From: Streptomyces djakartensis
GTDB taxonomy: Bacteria; Actinomycetota; Actinomycetes; Streptomycetales; Streptomycetaceae
Assembly (NCBI RefSeq): GCF_014651075.1
Contig: NZ_BMWE01000012.1
Coordinates: forward strand, 124,001 to 188,000
Direction of reading: 5' to 3'
DNA: 64,000 nucleotides
Position numbers and translations under genes: made by a program. Position 1 is the first letter of the stretch. Every line of letters begins with the position of its first letter. Positions 41,102-49,420 of this stretch are shown piece by piece. The notes below the pieces were generated by a model. It was given only the letters and a program-made list of their open reading frames with translations. It had not been told where the DNA came from and did no database searches.

Positions 41102-41247
41102 CCCGACCTCCCCGTCTCCGTCCCCGTTTTCGTCCGACGGCGCGCACCCTAGTGTGCGCGGAAGCCGCTTGTCACGGCCTCGTGAGCACACTCGGAGCCG
41201 CAGCTCTCCGGCGGACGGGGCGAATCGGCCGTCCCTGCCGCGGCACG

Positions 41248-41544
41248 TCACGCCGCCGGCAGCCCCAGCAGCTCACGGGCCACGGCCCGCGGTGACTCAC
41301 CGCGCTCCCGGGCGAGCGCGATGACGGCCCGGCAGGCCAGCTCGTTCACCCCGAACGACAGTGCCTCCGGCGACACCCACGCGGCCGCCTCGTCGGCCCC
41401 TTCCTGGTCGTTCTCGGCGCCCGCCCCGACATAGGCCGCGGCGGCCTCGAAAAGGTTGTGCGGACGCCTGCCGCCGCCGGCCCTCGTCTCCGTGCGCATG
41501 GCGCCGGCGACCCTGACCCCCGCCTTCCGGACCCTGCCCCACAT
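41248..41544 (-). CDS. Small hypothetical protein
   Basis: 98 residues. Basic N-terminus (MWGRVRKAGVRVAGAMRTETRAGGGRRPHN), then a helical segment (LFEAAAAYVGAGAENDQEGADEAAAWVSPEALSFGVNELACRAVIALARERGESPRAVARELLGL). The last part resembles a small helical DNA- or protein-binding unit, but no family is recognised. GGGGGAAGG lies 8 nt before the ATG at 41544. Divergent from the MpaB-type gene. Confidence 0.68.
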   Translation of the reverse strand: MWGRVRKAGVRVAGAMRTETRAGGGRRPHNLFEAAAAYVGAGAENDQEGADEAAAWVSPEALSFGVNELACRAVIALARERGESPRAVARELLGLPAA

Positions 41545-41643
41545 GCTGACCACCTTCCCCCTGTACGGATGTGCCCGCTCGCCGGTCTTCTTCCCGTCAC
41601 CAACGTAGAGTTGATGTTCCGGTGACAGAAGGGGGAGGGCCCT

Positions 41644-42522
41644 GTGAAGCGCTTCGCACGGCTGGAACAGCTGCGGCGGATGGACCCGCACCGGGACGCC
41701 ACCGAGATCTACCGCCTCAGCGTGGCCTACGAGTTCCCCTGGGACTACACCCGGGCCCTGGAGCTCGCCCTGTACCGCACCTACGCCGTCCCCAGCATCG
41801 GCCGGCTGCTCGCCGAGACGGCGGAACTCACGGAGCGCACGCAGAAGCGCTACGACGACACCGCGCTGCTCCTCGACGCCGTCGTCGAGCACGGCTTCGG
41901 CAGCGACGAGGCGAAGACCGCGATCCGCCGCATCAACCAGATGCACCGCGGCTACGACATCAGCGACGAGGACATGCGCTACGTGCTGTGCACGTTCGTC
42001 GTGACGCCCAAACGATGGATCGACGCCTACGGGTGGCGCAGGATGTCGCGCCACGAGATCGTCGCGAGCGTCGTCCACTACCGCACGCTGGGCCGGCACA
42101 TGGGCATCAAGGACATCCCCGAGACCTACGAGGAGTTCGAGAGCTGCCTCGACGCCTACGAGGCGGCCCACTTCGCCTGGGACGAGGACGCCCGGCGGGT
42201 CGCGGACGCCACGCTCGACCTGATGACCTCCTGGTACCCGCGCCCGCTCGCCTCCGTCCTGCGCACCTCGATCCTCGCGCTGCTCGACGACTCGTTGCTG
42301 AGCGCCTTCCGCTACACCCCGCCGAGCGCCGCCACCCGCGCGTGGGTGCGGCGCGCGGTCCGGCTCCGGGGACGCGGTGTCCGTCTGCTCCCGCCCCGGC
42401 GGGCCCCGCACTTCGCGCGCCAGAACTGGGAGATCAAGGGCTACCCGTACGGCTACCGCCTCGCCGACCTCGGCACACGCCCGGTCCCGGGAGTCCGGGG
42501 CTGCCCGGTGCGGCAGCCTTAG
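41644..42522 (+). CDS. MpaB-family (DUF2236) oxygenase
   Basis: 292 residues. Matches the DUF2236 fold of heme b proteins related to latex-clearing protein Lcp and fungal MpaB: TYAVPSIGRLLAETAELTERTQKRYDDTALLL, MHRGYDISDEDMRYVLCTFV and RMSRHEIVASVVHYRTLGRHMG. Conserved histidines and arginines in these segments hold the heme. The substrate is unknown; known relatives cleave C=C bonds. GTG start at 41644 with GGGGGAGGG upstream. No export signal, so cytosolic. Confidence 0.85.
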   Translation: MKRFARLEQLRRMDPHRDATEIYRLSVAYEFPWDYTRALELALYRTYAVPSIGRLLAETAELTERTQKRYDDTALLLDAVVEHGFGSDEAKTAIRRINQMHRGYDISDEDMRYVLCTFVVTPKRWIDAYGWRRMSRHEIVASVVHYRTLGRHMGIKDIPETYEEFESCLDAYEAAHFAWDEDARRVADATLDLMTSWYPRPLASVLRTSILALLDDSLLSAFRYTPPSAATRAWVRRAVRLRGRGVRLLPPRRAPHFARQNWEIKGYPYGYRLADLGTRPVPGVRGCPVRQP

Positions 42523-42617
42523 GGGTCCTTTCACCGAGCGCCCTCGACGGGGGTGCACCTGCTGGAGCGGAGCCGAGAGCTCGGGGGAGGAGCCAGGGGC
42601 ATAGTGAGAGGACCCCT
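42521..42617. repeat. 97-bp segment bounded by 9-bp perfect inverted repeats
   Basis: AGGGGTCCT (42521-42529, within the stop codon of the upstream gene) and AGGACCCCT (42609-42617). An inner CCGAG-AG-CTCGG hairpin lies near its middle. It could form a structured 3' end or a small RNA. No open frame. Confidence 0.5.
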
Positions 42618-42726
42618 TATGGGGGTGTCCGTGATCTCGCGTCGTCAGCCCGGAGGGAGGGCGGGCACCGCGGCGCCCGGTGCGGCGGGAGCGGGTGCCG
42701 GGCGTCGCGTGGCAGGCGGGATTCGC

Positions 42727-42746
42727 GGACCCTCCCTAAAGGGTCC
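42727..42746. terminator. Hairpin overlapping the methyltransferase stop
   Basis: GGACCCT-CCCTAA-AGGGTCC, 7-bp arms; the TAG stop of the minus-strand gene lies in the loop. The GGACCC/GGGTCC sequence repeats that of the neighbouring 97-bp element. Confidence 0.55.
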
Positions 42747-43353
42747 GGTCCTCGCGGACGGCCAGTGCCAGGAAGCGGGTGTCCTCGTCGGCGTACGACG
42801 CCATGCGCCACCCCGAACGGGCCAGCAGCGGCCGGAGGTTGGGCTCGGCGCGCAGGTCGTCCGGGGTGAGCGGACGGCCGTGGCGCGCGGCCAGTGCCGC
42901 CCTGCCGATCGGGTGGAACAGGGCCAGCAGGCCACCGGGGCGCACCACCCGGGCCAGCTCCCGCAGGTTCTCGGCGGGACTCGGCAGGTGCGAGATGAGG
43001 CCCGCCCCGAACACGGCGTCCAGTGAGCCCGGGCGCAGGGGCAGCGCGGCGACATCCGTGAGCAGCAGAGCACCGTCACGGTCCCGTCCGGCCCGTACGG
43101 CCTCCCGCAGCATGGCCGGCGTCAGATCGGCCCCGATGACGACCCCCGAGGGCCCCACGGCGGCTCGCAGCGGCGGCAGGGCGCGTCCCGTGCCGCATCC
43201 CGCGTCCAGGACCCGGTCGCCCGCACGCAGCCCGAGCTCCGAGACCGCGGCCGCGTAGGCCGGACCGTCGTCCGGGAACCGGCTGTCCCAGTCGGCGGCG
43301 CGGGCTGTGAAGAACTCCTGGACACGCGTCGGGTCGTCGCTCATGTACGGCAT
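42736..43353 (-). CDS. Class I SAM-dependent methyltransferase
   Basis: 205 residues. SAM-binding motif I VLDAGCGTGRALPPLRAAVG, acidic end of strand beta 2 in IGADLTPAML, and LTDVAALPLRPGSLDAVFGAGLISHL, then ARVVRPGGLLALFHPIG. UbiE/Methyltransf_11 type; acceptor unknown. Start ATG at 43353 (GAGGAA 2-3 nt upstream, tight) or at 43344 (better spacing). Upstream sequence carries a duplicated ribosome-site region. Confidence 0.87.
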   Translation of the reverse strand: MPYMSDDPTRVQEFFTARAADWDSRFPDDGPAYAAAVSELGLRAGDRVLDAGCGTGRALPPLRAAVGPSGVVIGADLTPAMLREAVRAGRDRDGALLLTDVAALPLRPGSLDAVFGAGLISHLPSPAENLRELARVVRPGGLLALFHPIGRAALAARHGRPLTPDDLRAEPNLRPLLARSGWRMASYADEDTRFLALAVREDRTL

Positions 43354-43357
43354 GATT

Positions 43358-43394
43358 CCTCACCGGTACGGATGGCGCCTCACCGGCACGGATG
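43358..43394. repeat. Two 17-bp direct repeats, 20-bp period
   Basis: CCTCACCGG(T/C)ACGGATG at 43358-43374 and 43378-43394. They lie just upstream of the methyltransferase start; the near copy supplies its ribosome site (GTGAGG on the minus strand). Same-face spacing would suit a dimeric binding protein. Confidence 0.5.
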
Positions 43395-43516
43395 ACATCC
43401 CAGCGCACATGTTCGAGCGTGACCCGATCATTCCGGTGCATCCTTGCGCCATATTCCAACACCTTTCGAAATGCTCCCCTTTCGCGCTCCCGTACCGGGT
43501 CTAGCGTCCCGGGGCC

Positions 43517-44293
43517 ATGGGACACCTGGACCACGCCGCCCTGGGGTGGCTGACCCCCGCGCTCTCCTACGTGATGGCCTGCATAGGCGCCGCCCTCGGG
43601 CTGCGCTGCACCGTCCGCGCGCTCGCCGCCGCCACCGGGCGCTCGCGCCGCAACTGGCTGATCACCGCTGCCTCGGCGATCGGCACCGGCATCTGGACCA
43701 TGCACTTCGTGGCCATGCTCGGCTTCAGCGTCGCCGGTACCGACATCCGCTACGACGTGCCCCTCACGCTCCTGAGCCTGCTCGTCGCCGTGGTCGTCGT
43801 CTGTGCCGGCGTCTTCGCCGTCGGCTACGGCCGCGACCGCGGCCGGGCCCTGTTCCTCGGCGGACTCACCACCGGGCTCGGCGTCGCGAGCATGCACTAC
43901 CTGGGCATGGCGGCCGTCCGCCTGCACGGTGACGTGACCTACGACCCGGCGCTGGTGGGGCTCTCCGTCCTGATCGCCGTCGTCGCCGCGACGGCGGCCC
44001 TGTGGGCGGCGCTCAACATCAAGTCACCCGTCGCGGTCACGATCGCCTCCCTGATCATGGGCGCGGCCGTCAGCAGCATGCACTACACCGGCATGTTCGC
44101 GGTGAGCGCGCGCGTGACGCCCTCCGGGGAGGCCCTGCCCGGGGCCACGGCGATGCAGTTCATCTTCCCCCTCGCCGTCGGCCTCGGGTCCTACCTCTTC
44201 CTGACCTCGGCCTTCGTCGCGCTGTCCCCGACGGCGGGGGAGCGCGAGGCATCGGCCTCGGCGCAGCGCCCGGTCGAGAGTGCCGCCCCGTAG
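43517..44293 (+). CDS. MHYT-domain integral membrane sensor
   Basis: 258 residues with about 7 membrane helices. Three MHYT-type motifs: WTMHFVAM (about 60-67), ASMHYLGM and SSMHYTGM. The Met/His pairs are thought to bind copper and to sense O2, CO or NO. No output domain is attached, so it must signal through a partner. It lies 45 bp before a conservon operon on the same strand. TAGCGT (43502-43507) ends 9 nt before the ATG, so the leader is almost absent. Confidence 0.9.
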   Translation: MGHLDHAALGWLTPALSYVMACIGAALGLRCTVRALAAATGRSRRNWLITAASAIGTGIWTMHFVAMLGFSVAGTDIRYDVPLTLLSLLVAVVVVCAGVFAVGYGRDRGRALFLGGLTTGLGVASMHYLGMAAVRLHGDVTYDPALVGLSVLIAVVAATAALWAALNIKSPVAVTIASLIMGAAVSSMHYTGMFAVSARVTPSGEALPGATAMQFIFPLAVGLGSYLFLTSAFVALSPTAGEREASASAQRPVESAAP

Positions 44294-44338
44294 AAGCCGG
44301 AGCGACACGCCCCCGAACCATTCCCGAGCGAGGAGTCC

Positions 44339-46852
44339 ATGAGTACACCCCATAGGACCCCCACAGCGGGCGCCGAGGCGCCGCCCCCGCCCGTGCGCGG
44401 TCGCCGCGCGCATGCCGGACCACCGGCCGACGAGGGCCCCGAAGCGCCCACTGGCGCGGCGCCCGAGGGGGCGGCCGGGCACGGGGAGCGCTGGCACATA
44501 CGCCCCCGCACCGTGCGCGCCAAGATCGTCTGCCTGCTGATGGTGCCCGTCGTCTCCCTCCTGGCCCTGTGGGCGTACGCCACCGTCACCACCGCCCAGG
44601 ACGTCGCGCGGCTGCGGCAGGTCCAGCGCGTGGACGCAGTGGTCCGAGCACCCGTCTCCGCCGCGGTCGCGGCCCTGCAGGCCGAACGCGCCGCCGCCGT
44701 ACGCCACGCCACCGACCCCTCCGCCGTACGGGCCGGTGAACTGGACGAACTCGCGCGGCGTACGGACCGGGCCGTCGCGAGACTGCGGCTCGGCGAGGAC
44801 AACACCGTCGCCGACGGCGAGGAACTGCCCCCCGGCGTCGCCCGCAGGCTGGAGGAGTTCGTCACCGGCGCCGAGCGGCTGAGGCCGCTGCGGGAGGCGG
44901 TGCTCGACCGCCGCGCGGACTGGGACGAGACGTACGAGCGGTACACGGACACCATCGCGAGGGCCTTCGGCGCGGTCGGATCCCTCACCGGCATCCAGGA
45001 CGCCGCCCTCGGCTCCGACGCGCGCGTGCTGCTCGAGTTCTCCCGTGCGGGCGAGGCGCTCGCCCAGGAGGACGCGGTACTGGCCGGCGCCCGCCTGACC
45101 GGAACACTCACCGGTGAGCGGCTCCGGTTGTTCACCGGCGCCGTCGACCTGCGCCGCACGCTCACCGAGTCGGCCGTCGCGGACCTGCGCGGCTCCGAAC
45201 GCACGGCCTGGGACAGCCTCGCCGGCAGCGGTGCCCACGACACCCTGAATGCCGTCGAGGACAAGGTCCTCACCGCCGGCCCGGGCGCCCGCGCGGTGGA
45301 CGCCGTTCCCGAGGACACCTGGAACACGGCACACGCACGGATGCGCAGCGGCATGCGCGCCATCGAGGACGACGCGGCACGCGGTGTCGCGGACCGGGCC
45401 GACCCCTACACCCGGGGGCTGCTCACCCCGGCCGGCGCGGCCGTCCTGCTGGGCCTCGCCGCCGTGGCCGCCTCGCTCGTCATCTCCGTACGCATCGGAC
45501 GCGGTCTCGTGGTGGAACTGGTGAGCCTGCGCAACAGCGCACTGGAGATCGCCCGGCGCAAACTCCCCGAGGCCATGCGGCGACTGCGCGCGGGCGAGGA
45601 GATCGACGTCCGCGCCGAGGCGCCGCCGGGACCGCGCGCGGACGACGAGACCGGACAGGTCGCCGAGGCCCTCGCCATCGTCCACCGCGCCGCGCTGCGG
45701 GCCGCCGTGGAACGCGCCGAGCTCGCCAGCGGCATCTCCGGGGTCTTCGTCAACCTCGCCCGCCGCAGCCAGATCCTCGTCCACCGGCAGCTCAGCCTCC
45801 TGGACAGCATGGAACGCCGCTCCGACGACCCGAACGAGCTCAGTGACCTCTTCCGGCTCGACCACCTCACCACCCGCATGCGGCGCCACGCGGAGAGCCT
45901 GATCATCCTCTCCGGAGCCGCCCCGGGCCGGGCCTGGCGCATGCCGGTCTCCCTGACCGACGTGGTCCGCGCGGCCGTCTCCGAGGTCGAGGACTACGCG
46001 CGCGTGGAGGTACGGCAACTTCCCGAGGCGGCCGTCGCCGGCGCCGCCGTCGCCGACCTGACCCACCTCCTGGCCGAGATCATCGAGAACGCCGCCCAGT
46101 TCTCCCCGCCCCACACGCGTGTGCGCGTCACCGGCGAACCCGTCGGCAACGGCTACGCCGTCGAGGTCGAGGACCGCGGCCTCGGCATGGGCAAGGAGAC
46201 CCTCGCCGAGGCCAACCGCCGCATCGCACAGTCCGAGGCGCTCGACCTGTTCGACAGCGACCGGCTCGGCCTGTTCGTGGTCAGCAGGCTCGCCGCCCGG
46301 CACGACGTCAAGGTCCACCTGAAGACCTCGCCGTACGGGGGCACCACCGCGGTCGTCCTGCTGCCGACCGCCCTGCTGGACACCGGCGCGGCCAAGGCGC
46401 CCCCTGTAACGGAGGCACCGGAGCGGCAGCCCGGGGACCACGTCCACGCGCGCGTGCCCGACGCCGCTGAGCACCGGGACACCGCCCCCGGCGCCGTTCC
46501 CGCACCGGCCGACCGGCGCGCCCTCGTCGCGCCGGCCGTGGAGACCACGAGCCGTACCCCACCCGCAGGAGTCGCCACCTTGCGACTGCACCGCCCCCAG
46601 GAGCAGCCCGAGGGCTCGGAGGACCTCCCGCGTCGTGTACGGCAGGCCAGTCTCGCCCCCCAGCTGCGCGACGCCCGCCCCGAGAAGCCGGCACCCACGC
46701 TCCGGGACGACGAACGCACCCCCGAGCTCGTCCGCGACCGCATGGCCGCGTACCGCGAGGGCTGGGCACGCGGCGGTGGCAGCCGACCCGGCCGCGGCAC
46801 CACTCCCGGCCCCACGACGGACAGCGACAGCAGCGAAGGAGACCCCTCATGA
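44339..46852 (+). CDS. Conservon sensor kinase-like protein (CvnA)
   Basis: 837 residues. Pro/Ala-rich cytoplasmic N-terminus, helix one 62-82, an extracytoplasmic nitrate/nitrite-sensor-like helical domain (about 85-360), helix two 364-384 and a HAMP-like segment. The phospho-acceptor-like region includes LFRLDHLTTRMRRHAESLIILSG. The ATPase domain (about 575-680) has EIIENAAQFSPP and VEDRGLGMG. A long disordered tail follows. First gene of a conservon; it overlaps the next gene (ATGA). In Streptomyces such operons work as membrane-linked G-protein-like complexes. GAGGAG precedes the ATG. Confidence 0.93.
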   Translation: MSTPHRTPTAGAEAPPPPVRGRRAHAGPPADEGPEAPTGAAPEGAAGHGERWHIRPRTVRAKIVCLLMVPVVSLLALWAYATVTTAQDVARLRQVQRVDAVVRAPVSAAVAALQAERAAAVRHATDPSAVRAGELDELARRTDRAVARLRLGEDNTVADGEELPPGVARRLEEFVTGAERLRPLREAVLDRRADWDETYERYTDTIARAFGAVGSLTGIQDAALGSDARVLLEFSRAGEALAQEDAVLAGARLTGTLTGERLRLFTGAVDLRRTLTESAVADLRGSERTAWDSLAGSGAHDTLNAVEDKVLTAGPGARAVDAVPEDTWNTAHARMRSGMRAIEDDAARGVADRADPYTRGLLTPAGAAVLLGLAAVAASLVISVRIGRGLVVELVSLRNSALEIARRKLPEAMRRLRAGEEIDVRAEAPPGPRADDETGQVAEALAIVHRAALRAAVERAELASGISGVFVNLARRSQILVHRQLSLLDSMERRSDDPNELSDLFRLDHLTTRMRRHAESLIILSGAAPGRAWRMPVSLTDVVRAAVSEVEDYARVEVRQLPEAAVAGAAVADLTHLLAEIIENAAQFSPPHTRVRVTGEPVGNGYAVEVEDRGLGMGKETLAEANRRIAQSEALDLFDSDRLGLFVVSRLAARHDVKVHLKTSPYGGTTAVVLLPTALLDTGAAKAPPVTEAPERQPGDHVHARVPDAAEHRDTAPGAVPAPADRRALVAPAVETTSRTPPAGVATLRLHRPQEQPEGSEDLPRRVRQASLAPQLRDARPEKPAPTLRDDERTPELVRDRMAAYREGWARGGGSRPGRGTTPGPTTDSDSSEGDPS

Positions 46853-47286
46853 TCCAGGACCCGAGCACCCACTCCGCCCGGCGCTCCGGCGAACTCGACT
46901 GGCTGCTGGACGACTTGGTGCTCCGCGTGAGCGAGATACGGCACGCCGTGGTGCTGTCCAACGACGGCCTGGCCGTGGGTGCCTCCTCCGACCTGCGCCG
47001 CGAGGACGCCGAACACCTCGCCGCCGTCGCCTCGGGCTTCCACAGCCTCGCCAAGGGCGCGGGGCGGCACTTCGGTGCCGGCGGGGTCCGCCAGACCATG
47101 GTGGAGATGGACGAGGGCTTCCTCTTCGTGGCCGCCGCGGGCGACGGTTCCTGCATCGCCCTCCTGACGGCAGTGACCGCCGACATCGGCCTCGTGGCCT
47201 ACGAGATGGCGCGCATGGTCAAGCGCGTCGGCGAGCACTTCGGCACCGCACCCCGCCTCGCCGCGCGGCCACCGGCCGCCGGATGA
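46849..47286 (+). CDS. Roadblock/LC7-domain protein (CvnB)
   Basis: 145 residues. Roadblock fold with LDWLLDDLVLRVSEIRHAVVLSNDGLAVGAS, REDAEHLAAVASGFHSLAKGAGRHF and FLFVAAAGDGSCIALLT. Related to MglB, the activator of bacterial small GTPases, and expected to bind CvnD. A close paralogue is encoded 1.7 kb downstream at 48965. Coupled to CvnA through ATGA. Confidence 0.92.
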   Translation: MIQDPSTHSARRSGELDWLLDDLVLRVSEIRHAVVLSNDGLAVGASSDLRREDAEHLAAVASGFHSLAKGAGRHFGAGGVRQTMVEMDEGFLFVAAAGDGSCIALLTAVTADIGLVAYEMARMVKRVGEHFGTAPRLAARPPAAG

Positions 47287-47308
47287 ACCGGGAGGGCGGT
47301 CGGCGCAG

Positions 47309-47719
47309 ATGACCGAGGACATGACGGGCGCCCCGCACGAGCTGGGCAGTCAGTGGTACGACAACGAGGCCGGTCCACTCGTCCGCCCCTACGCCATGAC
47401 GGGCGGACGCACCCGGCCCGGCCCCACCGGCGTGCGGTTCGACCTGATCGCCCTGGTCACGCTGGACCCGGGCGCACCCGGCGTCGACGACGCCCCGCTC
47501 GGCCCGGAACACCGCAACCTGATCGGCCTGTGCCGCACGGAGACGCAGTCGGTCGCCGAACTCGCCGCCGGCGCGGACCTGCCCGTGGGCGTGGTCAGGG
47601 TCCTCATCGGCGACCTCCTGGAACTCGGCTTCGTCACCGTCAGCCGCCCCGTACCGCCGGCACGACTGCCCGACGAACGCATCCTGCGCGAGGTGATCGA
47701 AGGACTGAGAGCGCTGTAG
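47309..47719 (+). CDS. DUF742 protein (CvnC)
   Basis: 136 residues. DUF742 winged-helix-like protein: VRPYAMTGGRTRPGPTGVRFDLIALV near the start, then HRNLIGLCRTETQSVAELAAGADLPVGVVRVLIGDLLELGFVTV, which has a helix-turn-helix shape. Third gene of the conservon, 22 bp after CvnB, with GGAGGG upstream. Role in the complex is not established; it may link the GTPase to other partners. Confidence 0.9.
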   Translation: MTEDMTGAPHELGSQWYDNEAGPLVRPYAMTGGRTRPGPTGVRFDLIALVTLDPGAPGVDDAPLGPEHRNLIGLCRTETQSVAELAAGADLPVGVVRVLIGDLLELGFVTVSRPVPPARLPDERILREVIEGLRAL

Positions 47720-47809
47720 GCGCGGGCCCGAGAGCGCCGCGGATGAACGCACACCCCCCACCCACCTGCTCACGCCGGCCGGAGCCGGTACTCCCGAGAG
47801 AAGTGATCA

Positions 47810-48415
47810 ATGGCCTCCGAGCACCCCGACGCCGCCGACGCCGACAGCGCCGCACTGGCGCTCAAGATACTGGTCGCCGGCGGATTCGGCGTGGGCAAGA
47901 CCACCCTGGTGGGCGCCGTCAGCGAGATCCGGCCGCTGCGCACCGAGGAACTGCTCAGCGAAGCCGGCCAGTCGGTGGACGACACCGACGGCGTGGAGCA
48001 GAAGACCACCACGACCGTCGCCATGGACTTCGGGCGCATCACCATCCGGTCCGGCCTTTCCCTGTACCTGTTCGGTACGCCCGGTCAGGACCGGTTCTGG
48101 TTCCTCTGGGACGAGTTGGCGCAGGGGGCGCTCGGTGCGGTGGTTCTCGCGGACACGCGCCGCCTGGAGGACTGCTTCCCCGCCGTCGACTACTTCGAGC
48201 ACCGGCGCATCCCGTTCGTGGTGGCCGTCAACTGCTTCCCGGGGGCAAGGCGGCACGGCGCCCCCGATGTCGCACGTGCCCTCGACCTCGACCAGGGCAC
48301 GCCCGTGGTGCTCTGTGACGCCCGTGACCGCGACTCGGGGAAGGAGGTGCTCATCAGACTGGTCGAGTACGCCGGGCGGATGCACACCGCCCGGCTCCTC
48401 GACTCGGTCGGATGA
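47810..48415 (+). CDS. Conservon small GTPase (CvnD)
   Basis: 201 residues. P-loop GGFGVGKTT (24-32), GTPGQDRFWFLWDE (89-102) in place of the usual DxxG, and VAVNCFPGA (138-146) where NKxD is expected, as is common in this MglA/CvnD-like family. Should switch between GDP- and GTP-bound forms, under control of CvnB. The 90-bp gap after CvnC has no gene. No cytochrome P450 (CvnE) follows; this is a four-gene conservon. Confidence 0.92.
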   Translation: MASEHPDAADADSAALALKILVAGGFGVGKTTLVGAVSEIRPLRTEELLSEAGQSVDDTDGVEQKTTTTVAMDFGRITIRSGLSLYLFGTPGQDRFWFLWDELAQGALGAVVLADTRRLEDCFPAVDYFEHRRIPFVVAVNCFPGARRHGAPDVARALDLDQGTPVVLCDARDRDSGKEVLIRLVEYAGRMHTARLLDSVG

Positions 48416-48431
48416 CCGCCGTACCGCGCGG

Positions 48432-48860
48432 TCAGTCCGCGACGCCGAGCTCCGCCAGCACCCTGTCGACCGTGACCCGGACGAGAAGCTCGCCCGGGAC
48501 ACCGTTGCGGGCCCCGAACTCCTCGGCGCGTTCCTCGCCCATGTACCGGGCGCCGATTCGGGTTGCCCAGTGCCGTACCTCGTCTAGGTCCTCCACGAGG
48601 CGGGCGCGGCCCCGCACCACCACGAACGAGTACGGCGGCCGGTCGTCGTCCACACACAGGGCCACGCGGCCGTCACGGGCGAGATTGCGCCCCTTCACGC
48701 TGTCCTTTCCGGTGTTGAACACCACCTCGTCCCCGTCCAGCAGAAACCACACGGGGACCACATGCGGGCTCCCGTCTGCCCGGACCGTCGAGAGCTTTCC
48801 GGTGCGGGTGCCGTACGAGACGAACTTCCGCCATTGCGCGTCGGTCATCTTCGCTGCCAT
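48432..48860 (-). CDS. PPOX-class F420-dependent oxidoreductase
   Basis: 142 residues. Split-barrel flavin/F420 fold: GKLSTVRADGSPHVVPVWFLLDGDEVVFNTGKDSVKGRNLARDGRVALCVDDDRPP. This is the pyridoxamine-oxidase-like family that in actinomycetes often uses F420. Substrate unknown. ATG at 48860 is chosen because AAGGAGG lies 9 nt upstream; the ATG at 48869 abuts it. Inserted in reverse between the conservon and the second roadblock gene. Confidence 0.88.
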   Translation of the reverse strand: MAAKMTDAQWRKFVSYGTRTGKLSTVRADGSPHVVPVWFLLDGDEVVFNTGKDSVKGRNLARDGRVALCVDDDRPPYSFVVVRGRARLVEDLDEVRHWATRIGARYMGEERAEEFGARNGVPGELLVRVTVDRVLAELGVAD

Positions 48861-48964
48861 GGCTCCCATCCTCCTTGCCCCGGCAGCGGTCGTGGGGAAG
48901 GCTGGCATGGAGATCCTCCGGCCAGGAGGGGAATCGCACGGGGAGAAAACGGGGAGACCGGAAC

Positions 48965-49378
48965 ATGGCGCAGAACCAGGGACTGGACTGGCTGCTGGAC
49001 GACCTGACCGAGCGCGTCCACCAGGTGCGGCACGCACTGATCCTGTCCAACGACGGCCTGGTGACAGGGGCGAGCACGGGACTGCGCCGCGAGGACGCCG
49101 AGCACCTCGCGGCCGTGTCGTCCGGACTGCACAGTCTGGCCAAGGGCTCGGGACGGCACTTCGGCGCGGGCAACGTGCGCCAGACGATGATCGAGTTCGA
49201 TGACGCGGTGCTGTTCGTCACCGCGGCCGGCTCGGGCAGTTGCCTGTGCGTCCTCAGCGGCGCGGAGGCCGACATCGGCCAGATCGCGTACGAGATGACC
49301 CTTCTGGTCAACCGGGTCGGCGAGCACCTCGACGTGGACGCGCGCCGGCCCGAGCGGAAACCGGCCAAGGAGAACTGA
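48965..49378 (+). CDS. Second roadblock/LC7-domain protein (CvnB paralogue)
   Basis: 137 residues, very close to the CvnB of this locus: LDWLLDDLTERVHQVRHALILSNDGLVTGAS, LRREDAEHLAAVSSGLHSLAKGSGRHFGAG and VRQTMIEFDDAVLFVTAAGSGSC align almost without gaps. No CvnC or CvnD follows, so it may be an orphan that competes with or replaces CvnB at the GTPase. GGGGAGA lies about 8 nt before the ATG. Confidence 0.9.
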   Translation: MAQNQGLDWLLDDLTERVHQVRHALILSNDGLVTGASTGLRREDAEHLAAVSSGLHSLAKGSGRHFGAGNVRQTMIEFDDAVLFVTAAGSGSCLCVLSGAEADIGQIAYEMTLLVNRVGEHLDVDARRPERKPAKEN

Positions 49379-49420
49379 TGCCCGTGTTCTTTGTGGTCCC
49401 GCACGCCTGAGGCACCGGTC

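Noticed and set aside
44024..46591. 855-codon minus-strand open frame
   Set aside because: Antisense to the MHYT and CvnA genes, no motif or ribosome site.
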